Part shown: positions 1 through 11,395 of the stretch, piece after piece
How the letters are laid out: the number at the start of each line of letters is the position of its first letter
Position numbering within the stretch: position 1 is the first letter of the stretch
Source of the DNA: Cymodocea nodosa
Taxonomy: Eukaryota > Streptophyta > Magnoliopsida > Alismatales > Cymodoceaceae
Direction: 5' to 3'
Assembly (NCBI GenBank): GCA_036874045.1
Contig: CM072339.1
Span: forward strand, 7,385,501-7,449,500
DNA length: 64,000 nucleotides
The notes under the pieces: model-generated
The model's input: only the letters and a program-made list of their open reading frames with translations
The model's database searches: none
Told to the model about the DNA's origin: nothing
Translations under genes and position numbers: made by a program

Positions 1-536
1 TAATATTAAAGTTTTCATTTGTGTTTTCCTATTGCATAACTTGTAATTTCATCCAATGCTTTTAGTTTTCTTTCCAAATCATCTAATCTCATTGCATTCA
101 ATTTTTGATTAATTTTCATTATGGCTTTTTCAATTTTGTAGATGATATCAATTTTAGGTTCTGAATATTCTTCCCTATAGTTTAATTGGTTGACTTCTTG
201 TTGCTAACACATGTATTATTCCAGTTTGTCCATGTTCTACTCTAAGCTACGCTCTAGTTTGTCATACCTATCCCAAACTTCCTTGTCTCTCAACATATTA
301 CACATTCTAAACTGACCATCAATTGGGTAAATTATAGGTTTCTCATACTCATCTCTATTATAATGAATATAATTCATTTGTTGTTCATGTGATCTAACCA
401 TCTGCAATCGTCTCAATTTCAAACAATCAGAGATGTCATGACCTTCCAAATTGCAGAATTCACATATGCTAACTATAGGTTTTAGAAATCTTTGAGCATA
501 AGCATATGTCATATTCTCAATTATAAAATAAAACAC
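1..536 (-). pseudogene. Athila element E: 5' gag ORF with zinc knuckle (partial)
   Basis: Minus-strand reading from about 536 opens with a CCHC zinc knuckle, C-x2-C-x4-H-x4-C (CEFCNLEGHDISDC), about 30 residues in. A Lys/Glu-rich, probably coiled-coil stretch follows and runs off the left edge. Zinc knuckles of gag bind RNA during packaging. The ORF begins only about 55 nt after the primer site, so no gag core domain precedes the knuckle. The frame stops at 237-239 and again near 205-215, where element A has a Gln codon in the TGT-CAG-CAA context. The same ORF is at 37849-38776 in element A. Confidence 0.8.
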
Positions 537-590
537 AACACTCCTCTACTATTAAAACAAAACAGTACTCACAGTTGCTTAGCTTCTCAA

Positions 591-608
591 TCCTCGACAA
601 TGGCGCTA
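591..608 (-). other. Primer-binding site (Asp-tRNA type), element E
   Basis: On the minus strand the sequence reads TAGCGCCATTGTCGAGGA, a close match to TGGCGCCGTTGCCGGGGA, the complement of the plant tRNA-Asp 3' end used by Athila-lineage elements. It lies 7 nt beyond the LTR end at 616, the same spacing as in element A. Confidence 0.75.
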
Positions 609-615
609 GAAAACT

Positions 616-891
616 TGTTTGGGTTGTTGAGTTAAATCTTAAACTTGTTTAATTAGTTTTTATGCTTATATCAATAATTACTTTTAGAAGTAAACAAACA
701 ACCTTTCACATAAATTAGATATTAATTCCAATTTATATTTTTAACTGCAAGTGCAAAGTTTATATTGTATTTGTGTGCAAGTACAAGTCGATCCCATAGA
801 GATTGATTAAGAATTGTGTATTGTTCCAATTTTTATATTGGAGTCTATATGTGTTCAGTTAAGCACTCTATTGAGTTATAGTTAACACAAC
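616..891 (-). repeat. Athila element E 5' LTR, R/U5-side part
   Basis: Minus-oriented LTR end (TGTTTGGG at the left edge is the reverse complement of the ...CCAAACA terminus). It contains the conserved GGATCGAC motif (reverse complement near 789) and GAGTTA/TAACAC inverted repeats. It breaks at 891, where copia-1 begins. The U3 remainder is probably 21264-21570. Confidence 0.75.
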
Positions 892-1360
892 TGTTGAGTA
901 TTTTGTTTTGATAATGTGTGCTGAATGAAAGTAATCATATTTGCTTAATTACTATTGCTTGTGAAAAGAAATTAAAAATATCAATTAATACAGAAAAAGC
1001 TTACTGATATAAATACTTGTTTGTATTTGATTTGAAATTATACCAAGTTAAATAACGAGTTGTTTCATTGCATTAATTTCTCATTTAACTAAACATTAAG
1101 ATAACGTGTGTTTTTTATTGAAAATCATGATATGCTTTAAAGTTACATCCTGTATCATGAAAAGTGCACGTCTAGATAACTCGTTAAGTTAGAGTGTTAT
1201 TTGTATAGAGGTCACGTGAGAACTCGTTAAGTTAGAGGCTTAATGGTTAAAATAGGTCACATGAGAACTCGTTAAGTTAATGAGTAAAAGAAGAGACAAA
1301 CTTGTTAAGTTAGTGTTGTACACGTGGTGAAATTAAAGGTTACAAATGTTATATTGTATC

Positions 1361-2945
1361 AGTAGTATCGTATGACTACACAAGAGGGGGGGTGAATTAT
1401 GTATTTTTAATATTTTCTGAAATATAATTGAAAACTTTAAAACTCGAAAACAAGTCGAGACATTGTTTTCATAAAATCATTTTTATTCAAGGTTTCAATT
1501 ACAATATACAATTCAATTCTCCTCAGAAATTGTAGATGCAATTATATTTTGATACCATGTATCATCTAAACAATTTCATAACTACAAACAAAGAAAACTA
1601 ATTTGCGGAATTTAAAACTTTTCTCCTTGTTTGAGATCTTTCTTCTTCTTCTTTTTCTTCTTCAACAATTCTTCAGTGGCGAATATCTTGTCTTTTCATG
1701 CTTCACCGAATTTACTTTCTTCTAATACTTCAAATCTTCCGTGACGAAAATCTTACCTTTTTATGCTTCACTGAACTTTCTTCTACTTGAGAGATTTTTC
1801 CCAAAGAGGTGTTTTTGATTCCTAAAAAAGATTTTTCTTTTGGTGTGTAGGGATGGTTTGATCCTTGAAAAGATTTTTCATTTTGTGTGCAAAGATAAAT
1901 TGATCAACGAGAATTCTATGCCTTTTATACTGTATCTTCATTTCATGCATATCCTTCACGTTTAACCACTACCAGTTTTCCACTTCTCCACATCTTTTCT
2001 TTTTCCTTCATCGAAACACACACGTTCTAACCCACGTTTATATTTCGAATTTTCTTTAATCATCAGTCTTGGATCTCTGAAAAATTTCCTGCAAAATAAA
2101 CTTTTTCGTCCAAAAATTTTTCATTAGTGTAATAAGAAGTCGTTACTTTAATGTTAACTAAACGAGTAACACAAGTATATATATATAACTTAACGTTTCT
2201 AACTTAACGAGTTTACCATGTACTATTTCACATGACAAGTACTGTAGCTAACTCAACGAACTAAGTCTGTGGTGTTATGCTATCTCAACAAACCATATCC
2301 GTTGTGTTATGATAACTCAACGAACCAGTAATAAACAAATGTTTTTATAATAAGAATTTTACCACATGCAAAAATAAAAACTTAAGTTTATAACGCTAAC
2401 CTAATGCGTTGCCTTAGTGTTCAATATAGCAACTCAACGCGTTTAGTTATGTTAACTTAATGAGTTAAACATGTGCACCTCACGTGATACAATACAACAT
2501 TCGTAATTTATAATTTCACCACGTGTATAACACTAACTTAACAAGTTTGTCTCTTCTTTTACTCACTAACTTAACGAGTTATCACGTGACCTATTTTAAC
2601 CTTTAAGCCTCTAACTTAATGAGTTCTCACGCGACCTCTATACAAACAAAACTCTAACTTAACGAGTTGTTTAAACGTGCACTGTTCATGATACAGAAGA
2701 TATAACTTTAAAACATATCATGCTTTTCAATAAAAACACACGTTAACTTAACGTTTAGCTAAATGAGAAATTAATGCAACGAAACGACTAGTTATTAACT
2801 TCAGATCCAATACAGACAAGTATTTATATTAGTAAGCTTTTTCTATATTAATTGATGATTTTAATTTCTTTTCACAAGCAATAATAATTGAGGAAATATG
2901 ATTATTTTCATTCAGCACACATCATCAAAACAAAAATACTCAACA
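1361..2945 (-). mobile_element. Solo LTR of the copia-1 family, inverted, nested in the copia-1 LTR
   Basis: A complete LTR of the same family in opposite orientation: the left edge is the reverse complement of the U5 end (CACAAGAGGGG...), the right edge that of the U3 start (...AATACTCAACA). It is flanked by a perfect 5-bp duplication GTATC (1356-1360 and 2946-2950). The terminal base is mutated, AG... instead of TG.... No internal domain is present, so it is a solo LTR. Confidence 0.88.
1921..1929 (-). promoter_or_regulatory. TATA box of the inverted solo LTR
   Basis: Plus-strand CCTTTTATA gives TATAAAAGG on the minus strand, at the same LTR position as in the other two family-1 LTR copies. 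Confidence 0.6.
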
Positions 2946-3538
2946 GTATCACGTGAGGTGCACATGTTTAACTCGTTAAGTTAACATAACTAAACGTGTC
3001 GAGTTGCTATATTGAACACTAAGGCAACGCATTAGGTTAGCGTTATAAATGTAAGTTGTTATTTTTGCACGTGGTAAAATTCTTATTATAAAAACATTTG
3101 TTTATTACTGGTTCATTGAGTTATCTGTAACACAATGGAGTTGGTTCGTTGAGTTATCGTAACACTACGAAGTTGGTTCATTGAGTTAGCGTAACACCAC
3201 GAACTTAGTTCATTGAGTGAGCTACAATACTTGTCACGTGAGTTGGCACATGAGGAACTCGTTAAGTTAAAAATATTAAGTTATATATCTACTTGTGTTA
3301 CTCGTTTAGTTAACATTAAAGTATCGACTACTTATTATTAGACTTGATAAAAAATTTTGGACGAGAAAGTTTATTTTGCAGGAAATTTTTAGAGATCTAG
3401 GATTGATGATTAAAGAAAATTCAAACTATAAACGTGGGTTAGAACATGTGTATTTCGATGAAGGAAAAAGAGAAGTCGTGAAGAAGTGGAAAACTGGTAG
3501 TGATTAAATGTGGAGGATATGCATGAAATGAATATACA

Positions 3539-3548
3539 ATATAAAAGG
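3539..3548 (+). promoter_or_regulatory. TATA box of the copia-1 5' LTR
   Basis: ATATAAAAGG followed by CATAGAATTC. The same box is at 17308-17316 in the solo LTR. It would place the transcript start about 30 nt downstream, with the U5 leader running to 4060. Confidence 0.6.
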
Positions 3549-4062
3549 CATAGAATTCTTGTTGATCAACTATCCCTGCACACCAAACAAAAAATCTTTT
3601 CAGGGATCAAAAACACTCTTCGGGGAAAAGCTCTCAGATGAAAGAAAATTCAGTGAAGCAGAAAAGGTCAAATTTATGTCACTAAAGATTTGAAGTATCA
3701 ACAGAAAGCAAACTCTGTGAAGTAGAGAAAGACAAGATATTCGTCACTGAAGAATTGCTGAAGAAGGAAAAGAAGAAGAAGAAAAAAGATCTCAAGTAGG
3801 GAGAAATATTTTAAATTCCGCAAATTAGTTTTCTAAGTTTGTAGTTATGAAATTGTATAGATGAAACATGGTATCGATATATAATTGCATCTACAATTTT
3901 AGAGGAGAATTAAATTGTATATTGTAATTGAAACCTTGAATAAAAATGATTTTATGAAAACAATGTCTCGACTTGTTTTTGAGTTTTGTAGTTTCAATTA
4001 TAATCGAAAATGTTGAAAAACACAATTCACCCCCCTCTTGTGTTGCCATATGATCCTACAAG

Positions 4063-4074
4063 TGGTATCAGAGC
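4063..4074 (+). other. Primer-binding site (initiator Met-tRNA), copia-1
   Basis: TGGTATCAGAGC two bases after the LTR end, the standard primer site of plant copia elements. Confidence 0.9.
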
Positions 4075-4259
4075 CTTGTTAATAATCTTTGATATAAAAT
4101 CGATACCAACTTATTTAATATCATTGCTTATTCTGTCTTCCTTGTTTTAAACAGAAATTAATATCTAAGCATACGTTTAATCTTCTTGATTTAAGGCTTA
4201 AGTTGTTTTAAAGTTTTCAAATTGTTTAAAAGCAAATAGGTTGAAAAATATAAGGTAAG

Positions 4260-5030
4260 ATGGCTATTGGAAATGGTAATTTTTCTTTGTATGAAGGTCA
4301 AAATCTTAATCGTCCTCCTTTATTTCAAAGTATAGATCATAAGTTGTGGTTCATGATTTCTAAACCATATACTCCGTTAACTACCCCTTATAATACTTAG
4401 ACAATTACTGAAAAAGAAAATGAAACTCTGAATGCTAAAGGCTTAAATATCTTATTTTGTGCATTGAGTTATGAATAGTTCAATAAAGTATTGGCATATA
4501 AATCTGCTTATGAGGTGTGGCATGCATTAGAAGTTTCACACAAAGGTACTTCTCAAGTTAAAGAGACTAAAATAAACATGTTAATTCATAAGTATGAACT
4601 CTTTAAGATGCATGAAGATGAAAGTATTTCTAAGATGTTTTCTAGATTCCTTGATATCATAAATTCTTTAAAATGCTTAGGAAAGAATTTTGAACAAAAG
4701 GATTTAGTGAGGAAAATTCTCAAATCCCTAAGTTCTAAATGGTCTCAGAAAGTGACATCAATTGAGGAATCACGAGATTTAAATGTTTATACCATGAATG
4801 AACTTATAGGAAACTTAACTGCTTATGAAGTTTAATTAAATGAATCACTGATTCACAACAAATTAAAAATGAAGAAAGAAATAGCCTTCAAAATCAATTC
4901 AGATCCTGATATATCTACTGATTCTAACGAGGATTTGATTTTGCTAACAAGGAAATTCAAGAAAGCATGGAAAGCTAGGAAACAGCAAAGGAACAAAAAT
5001 GAAAAACCCTCAACGTTAAAATCATTGAAT
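4260..5030 (+). pseudogene. Copia-1 gag, N-terminal part (UBN2-type)
   Basis: The frame from ATG 4260 encodes a SIRE-like gag: an N-terminal PPLF motif, then the helical core with SAYEVWHALEVSHKGTSQVK and YELFKM (about residues 80-125), then an acidic linker. Stops interrupt at about 4398, 4476 and 4833, where related proteins have Gln. At 5030 the reading is cut by insertion of copia-2 and resumes at 14964 with the zinc-knuckle region. Gag would form the cytoplasmic virus-like particle; this copy cannot. Confidence 0.85.
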
Positions 5031-6392
5031 TGAAAGGACTTCTAGATTTCGATAATGCAAAAATCAATGTGAGGTTTTAAATTGTATTTCTCAGGCTTAA
5101 CAGTCAGCAAGAGAGCAGAAGTTGATACAGACAGTTCAAAGTATATTGCAAGTGATAAAAAGGTTTTCGGAAGGTTACGAGGCTTAACTATCTGAAAGAG
5201 AAATATTTTCGATGAGTTAACAGTCTAAGTATCCGGAAGGCAGTATAAAGCAATAGCAATACTATCGGACAGTTAGAAGATTAAGTATCCAACAGTTAGA
5301 AGACTTTCGAAGAGTTAGGAAGATGAATGTATGAAGAATCGGAAAGTTACTTGAGCTAACTATTCAAAATCTTGAAGAGTTTCGGTGAGTTATAGGAATA
5401 ACCATCTAAAACTTAAGTCATTGAATTTCCCATGTTCAGAAATCCAAACAGGATCTTAAAAGAAGAATCAGAAAGTTACTATAGCTAACTATCCAAAATC
5501 CTGAAGTATTTTCGATGAGTTACAGGTATAACTATTTGAAACTTAAGTCAGCCTATTATGCACGTGTTGAATTAGATAAAGTAGTCGGAAAGTTAACGAA
5601 GGATTTCAGAGGGTTATTGTAGCTAACTATCCGATAGTTAAATAACAGTTCGGTAAGTTACAGCTGCAAGTATTCGATTGAATGACAGCTCTCAATGTAC
5701 AATCTGAAATCCTACATGGCAGAAAGACTCAAGTGATTTTTTGGTGAGTTACAAACATCCTTCGGAGAGTTACATAGCTAACTATCCGAAAGTTTGAGAA
5801 AATCAGAAGGATTTCTTGAAATATCTTCTTGAATGGTAACTTACCATATTTGGGACTGAAATCTTACCAAGTACAACAGAATACATCCGTTGGAAGAAAA
5901 ATATGATCGTTACACATGTTCAAGTATATATACAAGCAACGGACAACATAATCAGATAGCTTTTGCTCATACACATATTTACACCAAACTCAATAGAAGA
6001 AAGCTTTAGAGATTAAATCATCTTCAACATTTACAGACTCAATTTCAGAAGCTCATCACGTACTCAACTCTGATACTTTCAAGCTAGTGTTTACTGAAGT
6101 ACACGGATCAAAACTTTAGAGAAAGATTGGTTGGAGCTACGACCAGAAAGTTCAAGTGAATGGTTGGTTCTTGCTTAAACCTTAAAGCAAGTGATTGTAA
6201 GTTTGTGAAAGTTTAGTGAAGCCCAAGTGTACCTTGGGGGTGGACTAGCCGTTAGTGGTGAACCACCTAAAATCTCTGTGTGTATTCTTTTATCGTGTGC
6301 TTGTTATTTCTTTATATCAATCTACCATTAAGAGGTTAAGAAACAAATTATTACCATTCATCCCCCCTCTGGTAAGCCATAAGGTCCTAACA
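5031..6392 (+). repeat. Copia-2 5' LTR
   Basis: Starts TGAAAGGACTTCTAG and ends GGTCCTAACA; 1362 bp. It is rich in imperfect palindromes built on TTTCGGTGAGTTA and TAACTATCCGAAA. TAACTATCCGATAGTTA at about 5623-5639 is a perfect palindrome around one C. The CCCCCCTCTGGTAAGCC block lies near the U5 end. Confidence 0.88.
5925..5932 (+). promoter_or_regulatory. TATA box of the copia-2 LTR
   Basis: TATATATA within CAAGTATATATACAAGC, conserved in the 3' LTR near 14490. This is the expected core promoter upstream of the transcribed leader. Confidence 0.55.
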
Positions 6393-6394
6393 AT

Positions 6395-6406
6395 TGGTAT
6401 CAGAGC
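6395..6406 (+). other. Primer-binding site (initiator Met-tRNA), copia-2
   Basis: TGGTATCAGAGC two bases after the 5' LTR end. Confidence 0.9.
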
Positions 6407-6444
6407 AAGGTTGATCTCGTTAATAGATTTAACCATTTGAGATC

Positions 6445-7548
6445 ATGGCTTTTCACACTGCAAAGGGTCAGAATATCCATCAACCTCCCTTATTTGATGG
6501 TAGCAATTATAGCTATTGGAAAAATAGGATAGAGTGTTTTCTCGGGAGTACTGATGTAAAACTCTGGAGAATGGTTGTAAATGGTACACCACTCCCAATC
6601 AGTCATGAAAGTGACTGGTTTGAGGAGGATGAAAGAATCATCTAGATGGATGCTCGTGGGCTAAACTCAATCTATTGTGCATTGACTGGTGAATAGTATA
6701 ACAAAATATCTACCTATAAATCTTCTCATGAGGCTTGGAAAACTCTTCAAATCACATATGAAGGAACCAGCCAAGTTAAAGATACTAAAATCAGCATTTT
6801 CTTAAGAAAATATGAATTATTCAAAATGCTTGAAAAAGAAAGTATTACTGAAATGTTTTCTAGATTCACAGAAATTGTGAATGAACTAAGAGGTCTTGGA
6901 AGGAGTTTTTCTAATCATGAATAGGTACAAAAGATCCTAAGAAGCTTGACAGTCAAATGGAAGTAGAAGTCTACTTCCATACAAGATTCAAAGGATCTAA
7001 ACAACTATTCAGTTGAAGATTTGTTGGGAAATCTTCTAGCCCATGAAGTCCAAATGAAGGAACGGAAAGAAGAAGGAGTCACTGAAAGAAAGGTAGAAAA
7101 AAAGAAAGAACCAGCCTTTCCTTCAATAGAAGACCAACCAAGTTCGGATGAGGATGAAGTATTACTGTTGACCAGAAATTTCAGAAAGATGATGAGGCAA
7201 GGAGGCAAAGCCAACTCCTTAAGATCAAAAGTCCCTACATGCTACAAGTGCAAGAAGGTGGGATACATTCAACTTTACTGTTCTTTTCAACAGGAAGACA
7301 AACAAAAATGGAAAAGGAAGAATAAGAAGAAAATGGCTTTGAAAGCCACATGGGATGACAGCAGTTCATCTAGCAGCTCATCATACTCAGATGAAGAGGC
7401 ATCTACAAATGTGTGCTTTGCTGCACAAGAGGTATGCTCTACATCTCCTTATTACTCAGAAAAGGAAAATGATGATGTAGATATAAATAGTCTTCTCTGT
7501 ATAGTAGATAACTTATATGTAAAATGTAAGAAATATAAAAAGAATTAA
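6445..7548 (+). pseudogene. Copia-2 gag (UBN2-type) with CCHC region
   Basis: ATG at 6445. The N-terminal PPLFDGSNYSYWKNRIECFL motif marks the UBN2 family, followed by the KYELFKM helix. The zinc-knuckle region near 7240-7285 reads CYKCKKVGYIQLYC, in which the His ligand is replaced by Tyr. A Lys-rich and then a Ser/Asp-rich tail follow. Stops at about 6643, 6691, 6922 and 6964 lie mostly where relatives have Gln. The frame ends at 7548 and continues in another frame. Confidence 0.85.
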
Positions 7549-8349
7549 AGAGTTTAAATTCCTATCTAGAAGATGTCTTTGCTGAATTAGAAAAAGCCTT
7601 AGTTGATAATAGGGAATTAAAAACTAAAATGGATAGCTATAGTTGTAAAAATTTTGATCTGAAAGAAGAAAATAAGAATCTGTTATCTGAAGTTACTGAT
7701 TTAAAGAAAACTGTATGTAAATTTACTAAAAGTGAAAACAGTTTAAACAAAATCATAGGATCCCAAAGAATAGGAAGAAGTAAATTTGGCTTAGGGTATG
7801 CTGTACCACAGGAAACTCCCTACTATGGTAGAAAAATTAGATCTTATAGAGATGGCACAACTTTTTTTGTCATTAGGAAAAGATCTACTTCTATATGGCT
7901 ACTAAAAGGCAACAAGTTCAATATACAAAGGACTAACACTGATGGACCCAAGAAAATATGGGTACTAAAAGTCTTAATTTCAACATGATTTACAGGACTG
8001 TATAGAAAAGAAAGCTCAAACGTCCAAGTGGATTATTGACAGTGGATGCTCAAAGCATATGACAGGTAAGAAAAGATTTCTAGAATCTGTTAAATTAATA
8101 AATTTAAAATCTGTTAAGTTTGGTAACAATGAAAAATGTAGAATTACTACCATAGGAAATGTTGCATCTAAAAATGGAAAAATAGAAAATGTCTTACATG
8201 TAAATGGTTTAAAATAGAATCTGCTAAGTGTAGGTCAATTATGTGACAAAGGTTACAGTATACTCTTTACTGCAGAAAACTATTTTATATTACAACAGGA
8301 TACACATGAAATCAAATTTACTAGATATAGAAATAATTCAATTTATGCA
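7549..8349 (+). pseudogene. Copia-2 gag tail and protease
   Basis: 7629-7988 encodes a Lys/Glu-rich coiled linker in a different frame from the rest, so there is at least one frameshift. From about 8010 the original frame resumes with WIIDSGCSKHMTG, the copia aspartic protease active site (DSG). The protease would cut the Gag-Pol polyprotein. A TAG near 8217 replaces the expected Gln before NLLSVGQL. Confidence 0.85.
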
Positions 8350-9576
8350 TTGGAATTTCCATGTGATAATATATCTAGTGATGCATGTTTAGTTGCTTCT
8401 AATGAAGATGAATGGTTATGGCATAAAACATTAAATCATGCGAACATGAGACTTCTAAGAGAATTGACCAAACATGATCTTGTTAGAGGTGTGCCTAAGC
8501 TCAAATTCAAGAGAGATAAATTATGTAGTGACTGTACAATTGGAAAACAAAAGAAATCAGTACACAAGAGTATTGAAGACATTGCCACACGTCAACCATT
8601 AGATCTATTGCATATGGACCTGTTTGGTCTTACACAGACAACCAATTTATGAGGAAGAAAATATACCTTAGTGGTAGTTGACAATTATACAAAATTCACT
8701 TGGGTTATTTTCTTAACACACAAGAATGAAGCCTGCTATGAATTCAAACATCTTTGTATTAGAATTCAAAATGAAAAAGAATCAACTGTGAAGAAGATTA
8801 GAAGTGATCATGGAGGTGAATTTGAAAATTCTGAATTTGAAGAATTATGCAATTCCTTTGGCATACTACATGAATTCTCATGTCCAAGAACTCCTGCACA
8901 GAATGGAGTTGTAGAAAGGAAAAATAGATTAGTACAAGAAATGGCAAGGACAATTCTTAATGCATCTGATCTACCAAAGTTTTTATGGACTGAAGCTGTA
9001 AATACTGCATGTTACTCTATAAACAGAACTCATCTTAGACCTATCCTACATAAGACACCTTTTGAATTATGGTATGGTAAAATACCAAATGTTGGATATT
9101 TCAAAGTCTTTGGATCAAGATGTTTTGTGCTTAATACTAAGGATCAAAAGGACAAATTTGATGCAAAGTCTGATCCTACTCTACTTGTTGGATATTCTTC
9201 AAGAAGCAAGGCTTACAGGGTCTATTTTGAACATGAAAGAAGAGTAGAAGAGTCAATGAATGTATCCTTTGATGAAGACATGGTAGGAAAATTGAAGAAG
9301 CTAAAGATAGACAGTGAAAGTGAAAGTGAATCAACAAATCAAAAAATTCCTCAAAAAAAGGATAGTTCAACACTGCCTACACCTACTGTGACAGAAAAAG
9401 CATGGAAGACAAAGTTTGGACATCCCATTGGACAAATTATTGAGAATATAAATCAAGGTGTTCAAACAAGAAGCAAAATTCAAAATATTTGTAATTATTG
9501 TGCTTTTGTGTCTGAACTTAAACCTTCAACAGTTGAAGAAGCCTACAATGATGAATACTGGATCATGGCCATGTAA
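8350..9576 (+). pseudogene. Copia-2 integrase
   Basis: N-terminal HHCC zinc domain (LWHKTLNHANMRLL ... CSDCTIGKQKK), then the catalytic core. The DDE triad is recognisable: Asp in VVVDNYTKFTWV, Asp in SDHGGEFEN, Glu in NGVVERKNR. The C-terminal GYSSRSKAYRVY motif is typical of copia. One TGA at about 8650 separates the zinc domain from the core; the rest to 9576 is open. Integrase would insert the cDNA into host DNA. Confidence 0.9.
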
Positions 9577-11052
9577 GAGGAACTAAATCAGTTCAAGAAA
9601 AATGAAGTCTAGAATTTAATTGAAAGGCCCATCGAAAAATCAATTATTGGAACTAGATGGGTGTTTAAGAACAAACTTGATAATAGTGGCAGTATTATCA
9701 GAAATAAAGCTAGACTTGTTACTCAGGGATACAACTAGCAGGAAGGAATCGACTATGAAGAAACTTTTGCACCTATTGCAAGACTTGAAGCAATTAGAAT
9801 GTTGCTTGCCTTTGCAAGCAGTATGAAAATCAAGCTTTATTAGATGGATGTTAAAAGTACATTTCTTAATGGCATTCTGCAAGAAGAAGTATATGTAGAA
9901 CAACCACCAGGTTTTGAAGATGAAGAAAGACCAAACCATGTATACAAACTGAATAAAGCTCTCTATGGTTTGAAGCAAGCATCACATGCATGGTATGATA
10001 AACTGAAGAGTTTCCTTCTTGAGAATCAGTTTAACATAGGAACTGCAGACAACACTTTATTTATCAAATCAGAAATTTCTCATATGTTGATTATTCAGAT
10101 CTACATGGATGACATCATTTTTGGTGCTACACATGAGAAACTATGTCATGAATTTCAAATCTTAATGAAGAATGAATTTGAAATGAGTCTTATGGGAGAA
10201 TTAAAATTCTTTCTAGGATTACAAATTCATCAACTTCAGCATGGCATTTTCCTGAATCAAGAAAAATTTTGCAAAGAGATTCTCTTGAAATTTAGTATGG
10301 ATAAATCCAAAGCAGCAAGTACTCCTATGAACTCAAATGAAAAACTTGATAAGGACATCTCTAGCATTTTAGTAGATCAAAAGAAATACAGAGGCATGAT
10401 TGGATCACTTCTGTATCTAACAGCTAGTAGACTAGACATAATGTTTAGTGTTTGTGCTTGTGCAAGATATCAAGCCTCTCCAAAAGCATCACATTTAAAA
10501 GCAGTTAAACATATATTTAAATATCTACAAGGTACCAAAGATTTTGGCCTATTTTATTCTTCACAGAATCATTTGTTATTAGTAGGATACAGTGATGCAG
10601 ATTATGTAAAATGCAAATCAGATCGAAAAAGCACCAGTGGGACATGTCAATTGCTTAGTCATTCACTTATTTCTTGGTTCAGTAGGAAACAAAACTCTAT
10701 AGCTCTATCCACCACTAAAGTTGAATATATGGCAGTAGGCCTATGTTGTGCATAGATTTTATGGATGCAACAAACTCTAGTAGATTTTAAGTTAAATTTT
10801 CAGAATACCATTATTTACTGTGACAGTAGCAGTGCCATCAATCTCTCCAAAAATACAGTTCTACACTCTAGAGCAAAACATATCGAGATTAGGCACCACT
10901 TTCTAAGAGACCATGTTGAAAAAGGTCATATTTCCTTAGAATATGTCTCTACTAAAGAACAACTTCCAGATATCTTCACCAAACCATTATCTGAAGCTGC
11001 ATTTAATTATATTAGACGAAATTTAGGGATTTGCTCTTTATATGACTTATAA
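9577..11052 (+). pseudogene. Copia-2 reverse transcriptase and RNase H
   Basis: RT motifs in order: [38 protein letters not shown] and [11 protein letters not shown] (catalytic YMDD intact). RNase H has [26 protein letters not shown] and SRAKHIEIRHHFLRD, ending at YDL-stop 11052. Stops at 9574, 9610, 9736, 9841 and 10753 replace Gln (CAG/CAA) or Trp in conserved motifs. It would copy the RNA to cDNA inside the particle. Confidence 0.92.
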
Positions 11053-11381
11053 TTTCACATCTTTCTACTCTCCAAGCTCACAACTAGGAGCTTGTTCTAC
11101 TAACATCTCTGTTTTGTAGCAACTTAGTCATTCTTTTGATAATCAGCTATAATTGCTCAACCAAGTCAGTATCTTACTTCTCACTCCTTTTGACAATCGG
11201 CAAAAAAGGGGGAGAAAGACCATATTTTGGTAAGCAAGCTGTAGTAAAGTAGGGGGAGTAATTTTAGAAAAATAGGGGAAGTTTTCTAAATTTAATTATT
11301 CTGTATTCCTCGTGTGCTTTTCTATATAGATATATAGGAAGAGAAATGCATGTAATACATTGTAAGGTTTTTGCCATTATC
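11053..11381 (+). other. Copia-2 3' untranslated region
   Basis: No ORF of note. It contains an upstream purine tract CAAAAAAGGGGGAGAAAG at 11201-11218 and further G-rich tracts near 11250-11275, an arrangement common in SIRE-like elements. Confidence 0.6.
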
Positions 11382-11395
11382 AAAAAGGGGGAGAT
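11382..11395 (+). other. Polypurine tract, copia-2
   Basis: AAAAAGGGGGAGAT immediately before the 3' LTR start TGAAAGGACC; primes plus-strand cDNA synthesis. Confidence 0.85.

Larger units (their letters stand above)
892..4060 (+). repeat. Copia-1 (SIRE-like) 5' LTR, interrupted
   Basis: Starts TGTTGAGTATTTTG and ends ATCCTACA, directly before a Met-tRNA primer site. Without the insert at 1361-2945 it is about 1.6 kb, matching the uninterrupted copy at 16253-17856. It contains arrays of AACTCGTTAAGTTA and GGTTCGTTGAGTTA units, several CACGTG boxes, a TATA box and the ATTCACCCCCCTCTTG block typical of copia U5 regions. The flanking 5 bp at 887-891 are ACAAC; the partner copy was not found because the 3' LTR is lost. 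Confidence 0.85.

Noticed and set aside
4063-4074. Possible tRNA gene fragment
   Set aside because: TGGTATCAGAGC at the LTR end is a primer-binding site; no tRNA cloverleaf surrounds it. The same holds at 6395-6406 and the Asp-type sites.
9640-9978. 112-codon minus-strand frame
   Set aside because: Antisense shadow of copia-2 RT, whose conserved motifs lie on the plus strand.
4260-11052. Reassigned genetic code or programmed readthrough with TAG read as Gln
   Set aside because: Sister copies have CAG at the same codons, stops also replace Trp and Glu, and frameshifts are present. Decay by C-to-T change explains it better.
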